A DNA stretch of 32,397 nucleotides, taken from assembly GCA_903881585.1 (NCBI GenBank), contig CAIRTW010000067.1, positions 1 through 32,397 of the forward strand, given 5' to 3'. The DNA comes from an uncultured Bacteroidota bacterium (GTDB lineage Bacteria > Bacteroidota > Bacteroidia > Chitinophagales > Chitinophagaceae). The notes below the pieces were generated by a model. It ran no database searches. It had not been told where the DNA came from and saw nothing but the letters and a program-made list of their open reading frames with translations. Both the position numbers and the translations under genes were made by a program. Of this stretch, positions 8,505 to 18,700 are shown piece by piece; the stretch's first letter is position 1; every line of letters starts with the position of its first letter.

Positions 8505-8549
8505 GGAGGCCTTAAAAACGCAATACGAGAACGGCGTTTTTGCGCCTCC
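8505..8549. other. Long imperfect hairpin upstream of tmk
   Basis: GGAGGC (8505-8510) pairs with GCCTCC (8544-8549), and AAAAACGC (8514-8521) pairs with GCGTTTTT (8534-8541), with a CTT/GC internal loop and a 12-base terminal loop. It lies 49 bases after the end of the sigma operon and 77 bases before tmk. There is no U tract after the full stem, but the inner arm ends in five T, so it may terminate the sigma operon or structure the tmk leader. Confidence 0.55.
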
Positions 8550-8625
8550 TGCGAGAGATCCCTTCATATCGAGAGAGAACCCCTTTACGGGGAAATACGT
8601 ATTTTCACGCCATTATTAGCTCACA

Positions 8626-9243
8626 ATGAAAAACTTATTCATAGCCCTGGAAGGGATAGATGGCAGCGGAAAAAGTACGCAGGCAAAATTGCTCGCTGAA
8701 AAACTCACCGAAGCTGGCCATAATGTTTATACCACTTTCGAGCCCACGGGTGGTATGATTGGCTCTGTGCTGCGCAACATCCTGAAGGGTACAATAAAGG
8801 CAGATCACCGCACCATAGCCGGCCTCTTCCTCGCCGACCGCCTCGACCACCTGCTGAATGAGGATACCGGCCTTGTAAAAAAAATGAAGGAAGGCTATAC
8901 AGTCATTACAGACCGTTATTACTTTTCGTCCTATGCATATCATGGTGCGCATATGGACATGGACTGGGTGATTGCAGCCAATAAGATGTGCGCCGACATC
9001 CTTAAACCCAGCCTCACTTTGTTTATAGATATTTCGCCCACAACGGCCATGCACCGTATTAATACCAACCGCGCCTCCACTGAGCTTTTCGAAAACAGGA
9101 AAAGCCTCGAAGCCATCCGTGAAAAGTATTTTGAGGCATTCACAAAACTCAAACACGATGAAAGCATCTTCATCACCAACGGCGACCGCCCCGCAGAAAA
9201 CGTAGCAGAAGAGCTTTGGGTAAAAGTGAGCTCAGTATTATAA
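8626..9243 (+). CDS. tmk: Thymidylate kinase (dTMP kinase)
   Basis: 205 residues, the usual length. It transfers phosphate from ATP to dTMP to give dTDP in the cytoplasm, an essential step in dTTP synthesis. The P-loop GIDGSGKST is at residues 10-18, the substrate loop reads FEPTGG (38-43) in place of the common REPGGT, and the DRYYFSSYAYHG motif is at 96-107. LID-region residues follow (NTNRASTELFE). The EPT form occurs in some dTMP kinase groups, so this is a variant and not a defect. The start at 8626 places ALEGIDG at the normal distance from the N-terminus. It is transcribed away from the sigma operon's hairpin and converges with the small lipoprotein gene 56 bases later; no clear terminator was seen between them. 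Confidence 0.96.
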   Translation: MKNLFIALEGIDGSGKSTQAKLLAEKLTEAGHNVYTTFEPTGGMIGSVLRNILKGTIKADHRTIAGLFLADRLDHLLNEDTGLVKKMKEGYTVITDRYYFSSYAYHGAHMDMDWVIAANKMCADILKPSLTLFIDISPTTAMHRINTNRASTELFENRKSLEAIREKYFEAFTKLKHDESIFITNGDRPAENVAEELWVKVSSVL

Positions 9244-9299
9244 AACACGCGGCAGATGTCTTCATTGTTTTTCAGCACCATTACTGTAAAACGACAAGA

Positions 9300-9779
9300 T
9301 TAAGGAGACGAGAAACTGCCCTCGGTATTTATATTGGCTCTTATATTATTATCAGTTTGTGATGTAGTTTGCCGGGTATACCTGTTATTGACAAAATCGT
9401 AGGTAACCTGGTCATTCATTATAAAATAAACGCCAGCAGAGCCATTATAGCTTCCACTGAAGGTCACCGTGTTCCCATAGTTGTAGTAATAAAAAAGCGT
9501 ATCATATTCACCATATGAATACTGCTCACTGGCAAAAGCTATTTTAGTAGTGCTAAAAACTATGATAGCATCCCAAAAGCTCCTATTAGTTGTATCATTA
9601 TGATAAACTCCGAGATTATCAGTGCCCTGGGAATATTCAACTCCTGTCCAAAGGTGATTGCCCGCCATTTGGGAAGTATGATTGTCCGACGGCTTTGCCG
9701 CTGGTGGCGATGCTTTCTTTTTACATGCTGCAATGCCCAGCTCGGCAACAATAAAAAGAATTACAACGAATGTCTTCAT
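9300..9779 (-). CDS. Small lipoprotein of unknown function
   Basis: 159 residues from the ATG at 9779. A longer frame runs to 9839 but crosses the terminator of the next gene and puts a second hydrophobic stretch in front. The N-terminus MKTFVVILFIVAELGIAAC is a lipoprotein signal with Cys19 as the lipid-bearing residue, followed by KKK and a Pro/Ala linker. The rest is rich in Tyr, Thr, Asn and Ser with alternating strands (YDTLFYYYNYGNTVTFSGSY, VYFIMNDQVTYDF), consistent with a small beta barrel or sandwich such as the lipocalin-like proteins common in Bacteroidota. The fold is an inference from composition; no family was recognised. It stands alone between tmk and the next terminator. Confidence 0.75.
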   Translation of the reverse strand: MKTFVVILFIVAELGIAACKKKASPPAAKPSDNHTSQMAGNHLWTGVEYSQGTDNLGVYHNDTTNRSFWDAIIVFSTTKIAFASEQYSYGEYDTLFYYYNYGNTVTFSGSYNGSAGVYFIMNDQVTYDFVNNRYTRQTTSQTDNNIRANINTEGSFSSP

Positions 9780-9827
9780 ATAATACATTAAAATTAAAGA
9801 AATTAACCAACATATTGCAAAACAAAA

Positions 9828-9852
9828 AAAAGCGCCCACAAAGAGCGCTTTT
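9828..9852 (-). terminator. Rho-independent terminator of the propeller-Ig gene
   Basis: AAAAGCGC (9828-9835) pairs with GCGCTTTT (9845-9852). Read on the minus strand the stem is followed by a run of eight T. It lies 25 bases after the stop at 9877. Its sequence and that of the bases up to the stop closely resemble 14612-14665, after the neighbouring metalloprotease gene. Confidence 0.85.
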
Positions 9853-9876
9853 CTTAAAGATCATGTCAAATAAAAA

Positions 9877-10980
9877 TTACTTATCGATCACCACATGAAA
9901 CACTACCCTGCTCTCACCCGAAGTAACGGTCACCAGGTACATTCCGGAAGGAACTGATTTTTCCAGCTTTATCTGTTCATGCACCTTTCCATTATTCGCC
10001 ACCGCAGTTTTCTTATAGATGGTCTGCCCCAGCATGTTGGTCACGGCTATATTCACATTGTCAGACTGCGACTTTAATGCCCCTTCAATAGTAAAAGAGC
10101 CCGCGTTGGGATTAGGCATCAGGGTAAATGTATTTACACCTCCCACCTCTGAAATACCAGCCGGTATCACCTGCACGGAGCTGCCACCGCTTATTATGCT
10201 GCGTGGGTCGGAGCAAACAAAGCTGCTGGTCTCTTCGCAGTTTACGATCTGTCCCTGCCGCAACGAATCTGTAACATAAACATTGCTGGTAGCGCCCGGA
10301 ACAGGCGTACCATTAATATACCACTGGAACGCGGGCGCAGCGCCTGCGCCCGCGGCCACTGCCGTAAACGTATCTACACTCCCCGCTACAATCGATGACT
10401 GGGAAACACTAACCGACAATGAATTTGAAGTTGGCGTAAATACGTGAACTGTAAATGTATCGCTTATAGCAACGCTGTCTGTGAGGCACGGAACACCATG
10501 GGCCGTCATTGTTAAAACAAGGACATCTCCGTCCAGCGGGGCGTAAATATAGTATGGCCCTGTAGCTACGTTGATGCCGTTTTCGGTCCACAAATAAGTG
10601 GGCGCTGCGCCGCCATATACCGGTACCGCAATAAACTCCACTGTATCTCCTGCACAAGTGCTGTCGCCATGTACCGATGTGATGCTCACCGAAGGCGTCA
10701 GCATGGGGCTGATGGTCATTGTCACGCTGTTTACAGCCGTATCCGGGAATGCACAAATATCATTGCTGGTCAGCACCACTTTTACTACGTCGCCATTCGC
10801 CGGAGTGTAAGAATATGTAACGCCCGCGCCGGTTGCAGTACCATTCACATACCACTGGTAGGCCGGGCCACCGCCCCCATACGTTGGCACTGCAGTAAAT
10901 GTTTCAGGAGAGGTAGTAAGGCAAAGCACGGTGCCAAGGCTTGTTGATATATTAACTGTAGGCACAACGATTGGGCTTGG
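9877..10980 (-). repeat. C-terminal cassette copy 1 (three Ig modules plus type A sorting domain)
   Basis: About 1.1 kb that is alike in 14666-15763 and 18977-20077. Shared marks are TYLWTENG.NVATGPYY, GSVDTF.A.A.GAG.AP.FQW and LGQT.Y, with FHVVIDK at the end. The copies stand at the 3' ends of genes with unrelated N-terminal domains. Confidence 0.8.
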
Positions 10981-13900
10981 GTTCACCGTCACCAGTACGC
11001 CCAATGAAGTACCTGAACAACCTGTTGCATTGGTGATGACCACCGTATAATTGCCGCCTGTGCTGGCAGTGTATGCTGCCGAGGTAGCACCCGCAATATT
11101 TACACCGCCCACCTGCCACTGGTAGGTATAGCCCGCACCGGCAGTAGCGTTAAGCACCACAAATCCACCGGTACAGAAGGTAGTGGTACTTGCGGGGATG
11201 ACACCGGCAGTCAATGCGGCAACAATGTTTACTGTAATAATGGCGCTCGATACACAGCCCGCTGCATTGGTCACCGTATAACTGATATTGTCTGATCCGA
11301 TAGCCATGCCGGTAACCAGTCCGCCTGCGGAAACAGTGGCGATTGCCGGGGTGGCGCTGCTCCATACTCCGCTTGCAGTAATATCAGACAGCGGCGAAGT
11401 CTGCCCTATACAAATTGATATGTTACCCGTAATACCAGCAACTGCTGTGGCGGCATTTACAGTCATATTAAATGTTGCCGCAGCGCTGCCACATATATTC
11501 GACTCCGTATAAGTAATGATAGCAAATCCGGCAGCAACGCCGGTCACATCTCCTGATGCATCAACTGATGCTATGGTAGCATCACTGCTACTCCAGCTGC
11601 CCGCTGCGGTTGCATCAGTTAACGTTGTTATCTGTCCGATGCAAATGTTTGAAGTGCCGCCTACCGGTGTCACAGTGGGCGAACTTAACACTGTAACAAC
11701 TGTAGTAGCTGAAGTAACAACGCAAGCTCCCTGAGTCACAATAACGGCATAGTTGCCGCCAGCGTTGGCCGTATAGCTCGATAGCGTTGCTCCCGGTATG
11801 TTCACTCCGCCCAGCAGCCACTGATACGTGATACCAACACCTGTATTTGCATCCAGCTCCACACTGCCGCCGGGGCAGAATGTTGCAGGGCCAGCCGGAG
11901 TGATTGTAGCGCCCGGACCGGAAGTGATCGATACCGTTGTAATTAATGATGTGGAGCTACATCCACTGTTATATACGATCACCGTATAATTCCCAGCAAG
12001 TGCAGCCGTATAAGATGCCGTAGTAGCTCCTGCGATATTGCCGCCACCCAATTGCCACTGATAGGTATAACCCGCTCCTGTATTTGCATCAAGCACCACA
12101 CTGCCGCCTGTGCAGAACGTAGTCGGCCCTTCCGGAGTAATAGTAGCCCCTGGCGGCGTACCCACCGTAACTGTTGTGATGGCCGATGTGGAATTGCAGC
12201 CCGCTCCTGTTACAATCACTACGTAGTTACCGCCCAAAGTAGCTGTATATGATGAAAGTGTCGCTCCGGCAATATTACCTCCGCCCACTTGCCATTGATA
12301 AGTAAGTCCTGTTCCGGTATTCGCATTCAGCACCACACTGCCACCTGTGCAGAATGTCGTTGGCCCGGCGGGGGTGATGGTTGCTCCGGGCAGTGCGTTC
12401 ACAGTTACTATAGCGGTAACGGCACAGCCGGTGCCCAGCGTATAAGAAATGGTTGATGTACCTGCTGCAACACCGGTTACAATACCGGTACTCGCCACAG
12501 TCGCCACAGAGGTAGTTACACTACTCCAGGCACCGCCGCCGGTAGCATCGCTCAGGTTAGTCGCAGAACCGGCACACGTAGTCAATGTGCCCAAAATAGC
12601 TGTTGGCAGCGGGTTTACAGAAACAACCACCGGCAGCGACGTACTGTCGCAAGTTGCGCTGTTATACACGATCACATTATAAGTGCCGGTAACAGTAGCC
12701 GTATAAGAAGATGTAGTGGCACCGGCTATTACAGCCCCACCGCGCTCCCATTGGTAAGTAAGCCCGGTACCGGTATTTGCATTCAGCACCACCGTAGCTG
12801 GCGAACAGACTGAAGTCGCTCCGGCCGGCGTTATAGTGGCTACAGGCGGCACACAGACTTTTACAAATGCCCACCAGGTATCCCATGTATTCGCAGCAGT
12901 TGCACTGCATTCTTGTATGGTCCAGAAGTCTGTGCTGTTCAACGGGTCCAGTACAGTTCCTGAATAATCGCCCCAGCGGTCGCGTGTACTGCCAAAGTTT
13001 TTGAAGTAGGTATTCTGTCCGTGCCTGTAGGTAAATGCGGGCCGCATAGAATCGACCGCATCCGTATGCATATGCAGCGCATAGGCGGCACATGGATGTA
13101 TTAATTTGGAGGTTACGCTAAAACCGATCAGCGCATCATTACTGGTATTAACCGCAACCGTAGGGAAGGTATAAAAACTATTGTTGGTCGCAGAGGGGTC
13201 ATCTATCAGCCCTATCTGCACAGGAACTCCCAGCGTATCTGTCTGCCACCATTGTGCCGATACACGGGTTGGGTTAGTTGTTGTGCTGTAGGGAAGAAAA
13301 ACAGGATGCGCGAACCACAATTTACCGTTCATCTGTATCACCTGTGTCACGCGGTCATCGTTTGCCTGTATCAGGTTGGCAGTGCCCAGTTGTGGCACAA
13401 AGTCGGCCCCGCCGGTACCTGTCACTGCATTCGATTCTCCCTGCCAGTTGAACCCCGCAGATGCCGGAAAACCAACAGAGGTCATGGTTTCAGAACCAAC
13501 AGCGCCAGATATCTTCCACAATTGCATTTGTCCGCCACCAGTAGCCGTTCCATCCCAGCTCTCTATCATGTACTGATTCTGTTCGGTTACATCGTAAGTA
13601 ATTGCAGGGGCTATCGAAAACGAGTTTGTCTGAACAAAACTGGTATAGGTAGCGCTTGTGCCGGAAAGAAGATTAGCCTTATTGAATGCAAAAACTTTTG
13701 CCCCATTATAACCGCCGCCTGTAACTGGAAACAGGTTGCCCGTTACGGTTACCCACTTCCCGTTAAAGCCTACTTCCGGATAATCAAGCCAGCTCACGCC
13801 AGTTGCATCCACCAGCACTTTGAACATCCACCAGCCTCCAGTAGGGTTGCTGGTCTTCGATACTGCTATGAGTATAGAAGATGTCGCAGACTCAGCACCC

Positions 13901-14463
13901 CAGTCAGTAATAAATATCCAGCGGTTGCTGGTAGCATCATAATGTATTCTCGGATCATAAGAGCCCGCCCCTACTATCGGCGACCAGAACCCATCGAGCG
14001 AGACTGTGGAAACGGTAACGCCGGCCCTTGTCTGAATGCGGACATTGCTGTTTATGGTAGTGATACAATAATTGGAATCCACCGCCCCATGGGTATCCGG
14101 CGGAATAACTGTGCCGGGATCTACGATAGCTTCAAACGTATCTGTTGGTGAAGGAGACACCGGCAAAGAAGGCGGCGCGAAACCATAGTGCGGCACACCA
14201 CCTGGGGGCGTCGGCCGGTAGAATATCAGCGAAGGGTCAGTTGCAGGGCCATGCGACGGACGCTCATTTTCATCCTCGTCATTTTCAGGCTCTTTCACCA
14301 CCGCTGTTTCAGGATGCGCAATGAAGTAATTCATGAGGTCCGTAAAATTCATTTCGCCCCTGGTCTGCTCATGCCCGTGGCCCACAATTACCTGCGCGTA
14401 AACATGCAGATTTGAGCATACCAAAACACCGATCATTAGCGTGTAAAGTCTAATTAGTTTCAT
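9877..14463 (-). CDS. Secreted propeller-like protein with mixed Ig domains and type A T9SS sorting domain
   Basis: 1,528 residues from the ATG at 14463; an in-frame TTG lies two codons earlier. Signal peptide at 1-23 (MKLIRLYTLMIGVLVCSNLH, ending VYA). Residues about 105-540 form a globular domain with repeated short strands and Trp-rich turns (YDATSNRWIFITDWG, GGWWMFKV, RWGDYSGTVLDPLNSTDFW). This looks like a beta propeller seen in other secreted Bacteroidota proteins; no catalytic residues are evident. Then come eight Ig-like modules of two kinds: five of the GATITPAGPTTFC...YQWQ type and three BIG2-like. Three longer Ig modules follow (VSITSVHGDSTCAGD, YLWTENGINVATGPYY). The C-terminus is a type A sorting domain: FTLMPNPNAGSFTIEG, MLGQTIYKK, GMYLVTV, HVVIDK. 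The product is probably exported and then anchored or released. The last 365 residues closely match the two genes upstream of it. Confidence 0.9.
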   Translation of the reverse strand: MKLIRLYTLMIGVLVCSNLHVYAQVIVGHGHEQTRGEMNFTDLMNYFIAHPETAVVKEPENDEDENERPSHGPATDPSLIFYRPTPPGGVPHYGFAPPSLPVSPSPTDTFEAIVDPGTVIPPDTHGAVDSNYCITTINSNVRIQTRAGVTVSTVSLDGFWSPIVGAGSYDPRIHYDATSNRWIFITDWGAESATSSILIAVSKTSNPTGGWWMFKVLVDATGVSWLDYPEVGFNGKWVTVTGNLFPVTGGGYNGAKVFAFNKANLLSGTSATYTSFVQTNSFSIAPAITYDVTEQNQYMIESWDGTATGGGQMQLWKISGAVGSETMTSVGFPASAGFNWQGESNAVTGTGGADFVPQLGTANLIQANDDRVTQVIQMNGKLWFAHPVFLPYSTTTNPTRVSAQWWQTDTLGVPVQIGLIDDPSATNNSFYTFPTVAVNTSNDALIGFSVTSKLIHPCAAYALHMHTDAVDSMRPAFTYRHGQNTYFKNFGSTRDRWGDYSGTVLDPLNSTDFWTIQECSATAANTWDTWWAFVKVCVPPVATITPAGATSVCSPATVVLNANTGTGLTYQWERGGAVIAGATTSSYTATVTGTYNVIVYNSATCDSTSLPVVVSVNPLPTAILGTLTTCAGSATNLSDATGGGAWSSVTTSVATVASTGIVTGVAAGTSTISYTLGTGCAVTAIVTVNALPGATITPAGPTTFCTGGSVVLNANTGTGLTYQWQVGGGNIAGATLSSYTATLGGNYVVIVTGAGCNSTSAITTVTVGTPPGATITPEGPTTFCTGGSVVLDANTGAGYTYQWQLGGGNIAGATTASYTAALAGNYTVIVYNSGCSSTSLITTVSITSGPGATITPAGPATFCPGGSVELDANTGVGITYQWLLGGVNIPGATLSSYTANAGGNYAVIVTQGACVVTSATTVVTVLSSPTVTPVGGTSNICIGQITTLTDATAAGSWSSSDATIASVDASGDVTGVAAGFAIITYTESNICGSAAATFNMTVNAATAVAGITGNISICIGQTSPLSDITASGVWSSATPAIATVSAGGLVTGMAIGSDNISYTVTNAAGCVSSAIITVNIVAALTAGVIPASTTTFCTGGFVVLNATAGAGYTYQWQVGGVNIAGATSAAYTASTGGNYTVVITNATGCSGTSLGVLVTVNPSPIVVPTVNISTSLGTVLCLTTSPETFTAVPTYGGGGPAYQWYVNGTATGAGVTYSYTPANGDVVKVVLTSNDICAFPDTAVNSVTMTISPMLTPSVSITSVHGDSTCAGDTVEFIAVPVYGGAAPTYLWTENGINVATGPYYIYAPLDGDVLVLTMTAHGVPCLTDSVAISDTFTVHVFTPTSNSLSVSVSQSSIVAGSVDTFTAVAAGAGAAPAFQWYINGTPVPGATSNVYVTDSLRQGQIVNCEETSSFVCSDPRSIISGGSSVQVIPAGISEVGGVNTFTLMPNPNAGSFTIEGALKSQSDNVNIAVTNMLGQTIYKKTAVANNGKVHEQIKLEKSVPSGMYLVTVTSGESRVVFHVVIDK

Positions 14464-14482
14464 CCGCAATAATTATTTTTTG

Positions 14483-14514
14483 TAAAGATATGAAAGATTG
14501 GAATCAGGCTACAA
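14483..14514 (-). promoter_or_regulatory. Possible promoter of the propeller-Ig gene
   Basis: On the minus strand TTG (14512-14514) is followed after 21 bases by TATCTTTA (14483-14490), one mismatch from TAnnTTTG. The predicted transcript start lies about 13 bases before the ATG at 14463. The spacing fits Bacteroidota promoters, but the mismatch makes this tentative. Confidence 0.4.
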
Positions 14515-14577
14515 TGAATAATATTTTTTTCGGCTTTAAACCTTACTCAATTTATACGCATATTTATGCGTTTCCCT

Positions 14578-14642
14578 CTATCGGGTTGGCTCCCTATGGC
14601 CAACCTCAATAGGAAAAGCGCCCCACAAGAGAGCGCTTTTCC
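14578..14642 (-). terminator. Double hairpin with terminator after the reprolysin-like gene
   Basis: The first hairpin met by the minus transcript is GGAAAAGCGC (14612-14621) paired with GCGCTTTTCC (14633-14642), 10 bp, 23 bases after the stop at 14666. A second hairpin pairs GGTTGGC (14584-14590) with GCCAACC (14599-14605) and can be extended by CTAT/ATAG. The first is a likely terminator and is closely related to the one at 9828-9852. Confidence 0.8.
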
Positions 14643-14665
14643 CTAAAGACTCATTCGGAATAAGA

Positions 14666-15763
14666 TTACTTATCAATCACTACATGGAACACCACATGCC
14701 CTTCTCCTGCAGTAACACTCACAAGGTATATACCATTTGGCACTATGCTCGAAAGGTTTAGCTGCGCATTCACTTTGCCATTGCTTACGGCAGCCGTTTC
14801 CTTGTAAACGGTTTGCCCAAGCATATCGGTTACTGCTATGTCCACATGTTCGTCTGCTCCTGATCGCAGGGAACCTTTTATGGTAAATGACCCTCCGCTA
14901 GGATTAGGCGATAATGTGAGGCTGTTGATACCATTCCCAACTTGTGCAACACCGGCTGCGGCTACAGATACCGAAATCCCTCCGCTGGTCACTGTATTAG
15001 GCGTGGAGCAAGCAAAGCTGCTTGTCTCTTTACAGCTTACCATTTGTCCGCCCTGCAATGTATCGGTTATGTACATAGGCCCGCTTACACCCGGCACTGC
15101 TATACCGTCAATAAACCACTGGAATGTAGGTGCAGAACCCGCGCCGCTCGCAATAGCTATAAAGGTATCTACAGAGCCCTGCGCTATGCTGGACTGTGTC
15201 ACAAACACAGACAGGTTATTCACTGACGGGCTGAAGACGTGCACAATAAAGATGCTGCTGACAACTACATTAGTTGTTACGCAGGGGTGATTGCTGGTCA
15301 TCGTTAGCACCAGTGTATCACCATCGTGTGGCATATAAGTATAGTAAGGCCCGGTAGCCACATTCGTTCCATTCTCTGTCCAGAGATAGGTGGGCGCTGT
15401 TCCGCCATATACAGGCAACGCCGCAAACTGCGCAGTATCACCGGCACAAGTGGTATCTGCATGAAGTGAAGTGATGCTCACAGACGGCGTAACCGGAGCA
15501 CTCATAGTAACAACAACAGTTGAGCTGGCAGTATCAGGCAATGCACATGAAGCGCTGCTGGTCAGCAATACGCTTACCACGTCGCCGCTGGCCGGTACAT
15601 AAGTGTATGCTGCGCCCGCACCTGCAGTCAAGCCATTCACATACCATTGGTACGTTGGCGATGCCCCGCCATTAACCGGGTTAGCAAAAAAGGTATCTGC
15701 GCCCGAAGTACAAATGGTTATTCCCGGATCAGCCGAAATAGAAACCGATGGAACAACAGTAAA
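14666..15763 (-). repeat. C-terminal cassette copy 2
   Basis: Encodes three Ig modules and a type A sorting domain matching 9877-10980 and 18977-20077. Similarity to copy 1 continues past the stop into the terminator hairpin at 14612-14642. Confidence 0.8.
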
Positions 15764-18700
15764 ACCGGAACCCACTACCACCGTTACATATGCAGAAGTG
15801 GCGCCGCATCCATTCGCATTGGTGATTGTAACACGATAGTTATCCGCGGCGATCGCGGTATATGTCACGCCTGTTGCACCAGTGATATTACCTGCGCCAT
15901 TTTGCCACTGAAAGGTGTACCCTGCCCCGGAAGAGGCGGTAAACAAGGCACTGCCACCCGCACAGATCGTATAAGTACCCGCAGGAGATATAGATGCAAC
16001 CGGCAACGCATTTACAGTAAGTGTAGCAACAGCGCTGCCGCCGCAACCACTGGACACTGAATAGCTGATGATCGTCGTCCCCGCCGTTAGCCCGCTTGCT
16101 AATCCGCCTGCGCCGATAGTTGCAACCGTCGTATTGGAACTGCTCCAGGTACCTGCGGCTGTTACATCGCTGAGCGGAGTTGTAGCGCCCTGGCAAATGT
16201 TTCGCGTACCAGATATTGGGGCAACAACCGCGCCTGTATTAACAGTGACTACGATGGTTGCATTTGTAGTGCCGCAGGTGTTGCTCACCGAATAAGATAT
16301 TAGCGAAGTACCCGCCGTCAAACCTGAAACAAGGCCCGCAGCGCTCACACTTGCCACTGCCGGGCTGCCACTGTTCCAGGTGCCGCCACCGGTTGCATCT
16401 GTCAACGGTGTAGTGCTTCCGGTACAAACCGTGGCTGTGCCTGTGATCGCAGATACCGTTGGCAAAGGATTTACCGTGATCACCTGTGTTACAGTGCCAC
16501 CTGTGGCAACATAGCTAATGACCGAAGTACCTCCGGATACCCCTGTCAATAAACCTGAACCGGAAACAATTGTCGCTACAGCGGTGTTGCTGCTCGACCA
16601 TGTCCCGCCCGAAGAACCGTCTGTAAGGGTTGTGGTTGCGCCCTGGCAAATAGAGAACGCACCATTTATAGGCCCTACTGTAAGCGGATTATTATTTAGC
16701 GTGAAGTTGTTGCTGTTGATATTGAAGAATACATTTCCATTACCCTTCACCTTTATCCGCGCAGTAGTTGATGATGTTGCCGGATTGGGCAGCACCACAC
16801 TCGCCGTGCCGGTATTTGGGAAAGTTCCTACAGTATATGTCCATGTAAATCCGCCATCTGTTGACACATAAATATCCACATTAGCTGCGCTCACCGGAGC
16901 TACGTCTGTACCCACTACGTTCCATGTTATAGTTTGAGTAGAGCCTCCCAGGTAAACAATGCCTGTCGTTCCCTGGCTGGTCACTTTAAAGCCGGCTTTG
17001 GTAGGTGTCTGCACGGCGTTCAGGTGTATCGTATCATCAGGAAAATGGAAACAGCCGTAGCCGGATATAACGCCACGTGCTACATACTTGAAGGTAAGGT
17101 GGCGTGCAGTATCAGGCGCTTTTTCGCCTTCTGCGCCTTCTGTGCCTGCATTGGTCAGGACTCCGGAAAGCACCATGTTTATATTCGGGAAGATGCGGGT
17201 TGTAGTGTAAACGGGATCAAAGCTCCGGAAAATAGGTCCGTTAATATAGGTCTGGTTCAGCCTTTTGCCAAAATCACCCAGGTTCCATTGCAGCCACTGG
17301 TAGGTCTTTGCACTGTCTATCGTTGTTGAATCGACAGAAGTGGGACCAATAAGCTCGAACGGTGTCTTATAAGGGATGGAATAAGACGCTATAAAATGAG
17401 GCAGAGTGTCCACATGGTTTCCGGTGCTTGTAATAACCGCACATGCGTTTTCAGCACCATTGAGTTTGGTCACTATCTGCACAAGACTGGACGCGCTGAA
17501 ATAAGGGTCACTATGGTACTGCAGATCATCAGGATTGCAAATACCTGCATAATCCATAATAGTTCCGCCGCTGCCGGGCTCGTAAGCACAAGATGAAACC
17601 GCATTGCCGGAACAGCTTCCGTCCGCATTGTTGTTAAAGGTGTGATTTGACCCATACTCGTGGCCCATTTCATGCGCTACATAATCTATATCATATCCGT
17701 CGCCGACAGGTGTTGGCGAGCCGGTGCAGCTTTGTGCCTTTGAGCCGGCATTACAAACTACGCCTAAAGACGACACCCCGCCGCCACCTGTGGTAAATAC
17801 GTGGCCAAGGTCAAAATTTGCTGTACCGATAATAGCAGTTGCCGTTGTCTGGTTTTGTGTAAGACAGGCATTACCATTATTATCAATCGTCGCAAACGGA
17901 TCATTACCATTTGTATGCCCTGCACAGCCAAAGATCAGCAGGTCTTCATTTGTACAGAAATTCATCTGTACAGAGAACTCACGGTTATACACTCCGTTAA
18001 TACGGTTCATAGATGTGGTCATCGCGCTGAATGCCTGTGTTATCGTTGGCAGCACAATGCCCGTTGCTGCATTGCAGTAAAAACTATCCGCAGTTAATGC
18101 CAGCCGGTATGTTCTCAGGTTCCAGCCGTTCAACGTACGCGCCGCGCTGCGATGGGCATCGTGGCCGTCTGCATGCAGGTCTTGCGGCAGCAACTGCGTC
18201 TCCACACCGTGCGTCGGTGATACCTGGTCAGGGCTTTGCACTTCACACTTCATGAGCTGGCTGAATGTGCGCACTTCATCCTTTTTGTAATGGGCAAAAT
18301 AATACCCGTCATGAAAGTGGTCGTAAGGATCAATGAACGCGGTTTTATCTGTCTGGAAGATCATCGCATGAAATCCGAAAACGGTAAAGTCGAGCTTCAC
18401 CGTGATGCGCCCGTCGTCAACGGCTTCCCCTGTAAATGTTTTAATGTCGGGATACCTTGCAGCCAACGCATCAGGCATCATGGATGACTGCCATACCCTG
18501 AAGCTCCTGAACGTACCATCGGGCAATGGCAACAGGATGATCGCGCCCTGTTGGGGATCGGACGAAAGGCTCACCATCTGCGCTCGTAATTCTGTTTCAT
18601 CCAATCGGTAACTGACATACGCGCGGGGATGAAATGGCATCAGCGATGCCGATGGCGCTCCTGAGGAAACCTCATGCCAGTAATTAACCGGCTGCCTTGT

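Noticed and set aside
8457-8699. Plus-strand 80-residue frame before tmk
   Set aside because: It starts at a TTG, runs through the hairpin at 8505-8549 and overlaps the first 74 bases of tmk in another frame. The peptide is Arg/Cys-rich and not protein-like.
9780-9839. Longer N-terminus for the small lipoprotein, starting at 9839
   Set aside because: It would start inside the terminator hairpin of the neighbouring gene and bury the lipoprotein signal behind a second hydrophobic segment.
13252-14151. A 299-residue plus-strand open frame opposite the propeller domain
   Set aside because: Its composition (many Cys, Arg, Tyr, His) is unlike a real protein and it overlaps a well-supported domain on the other strand.
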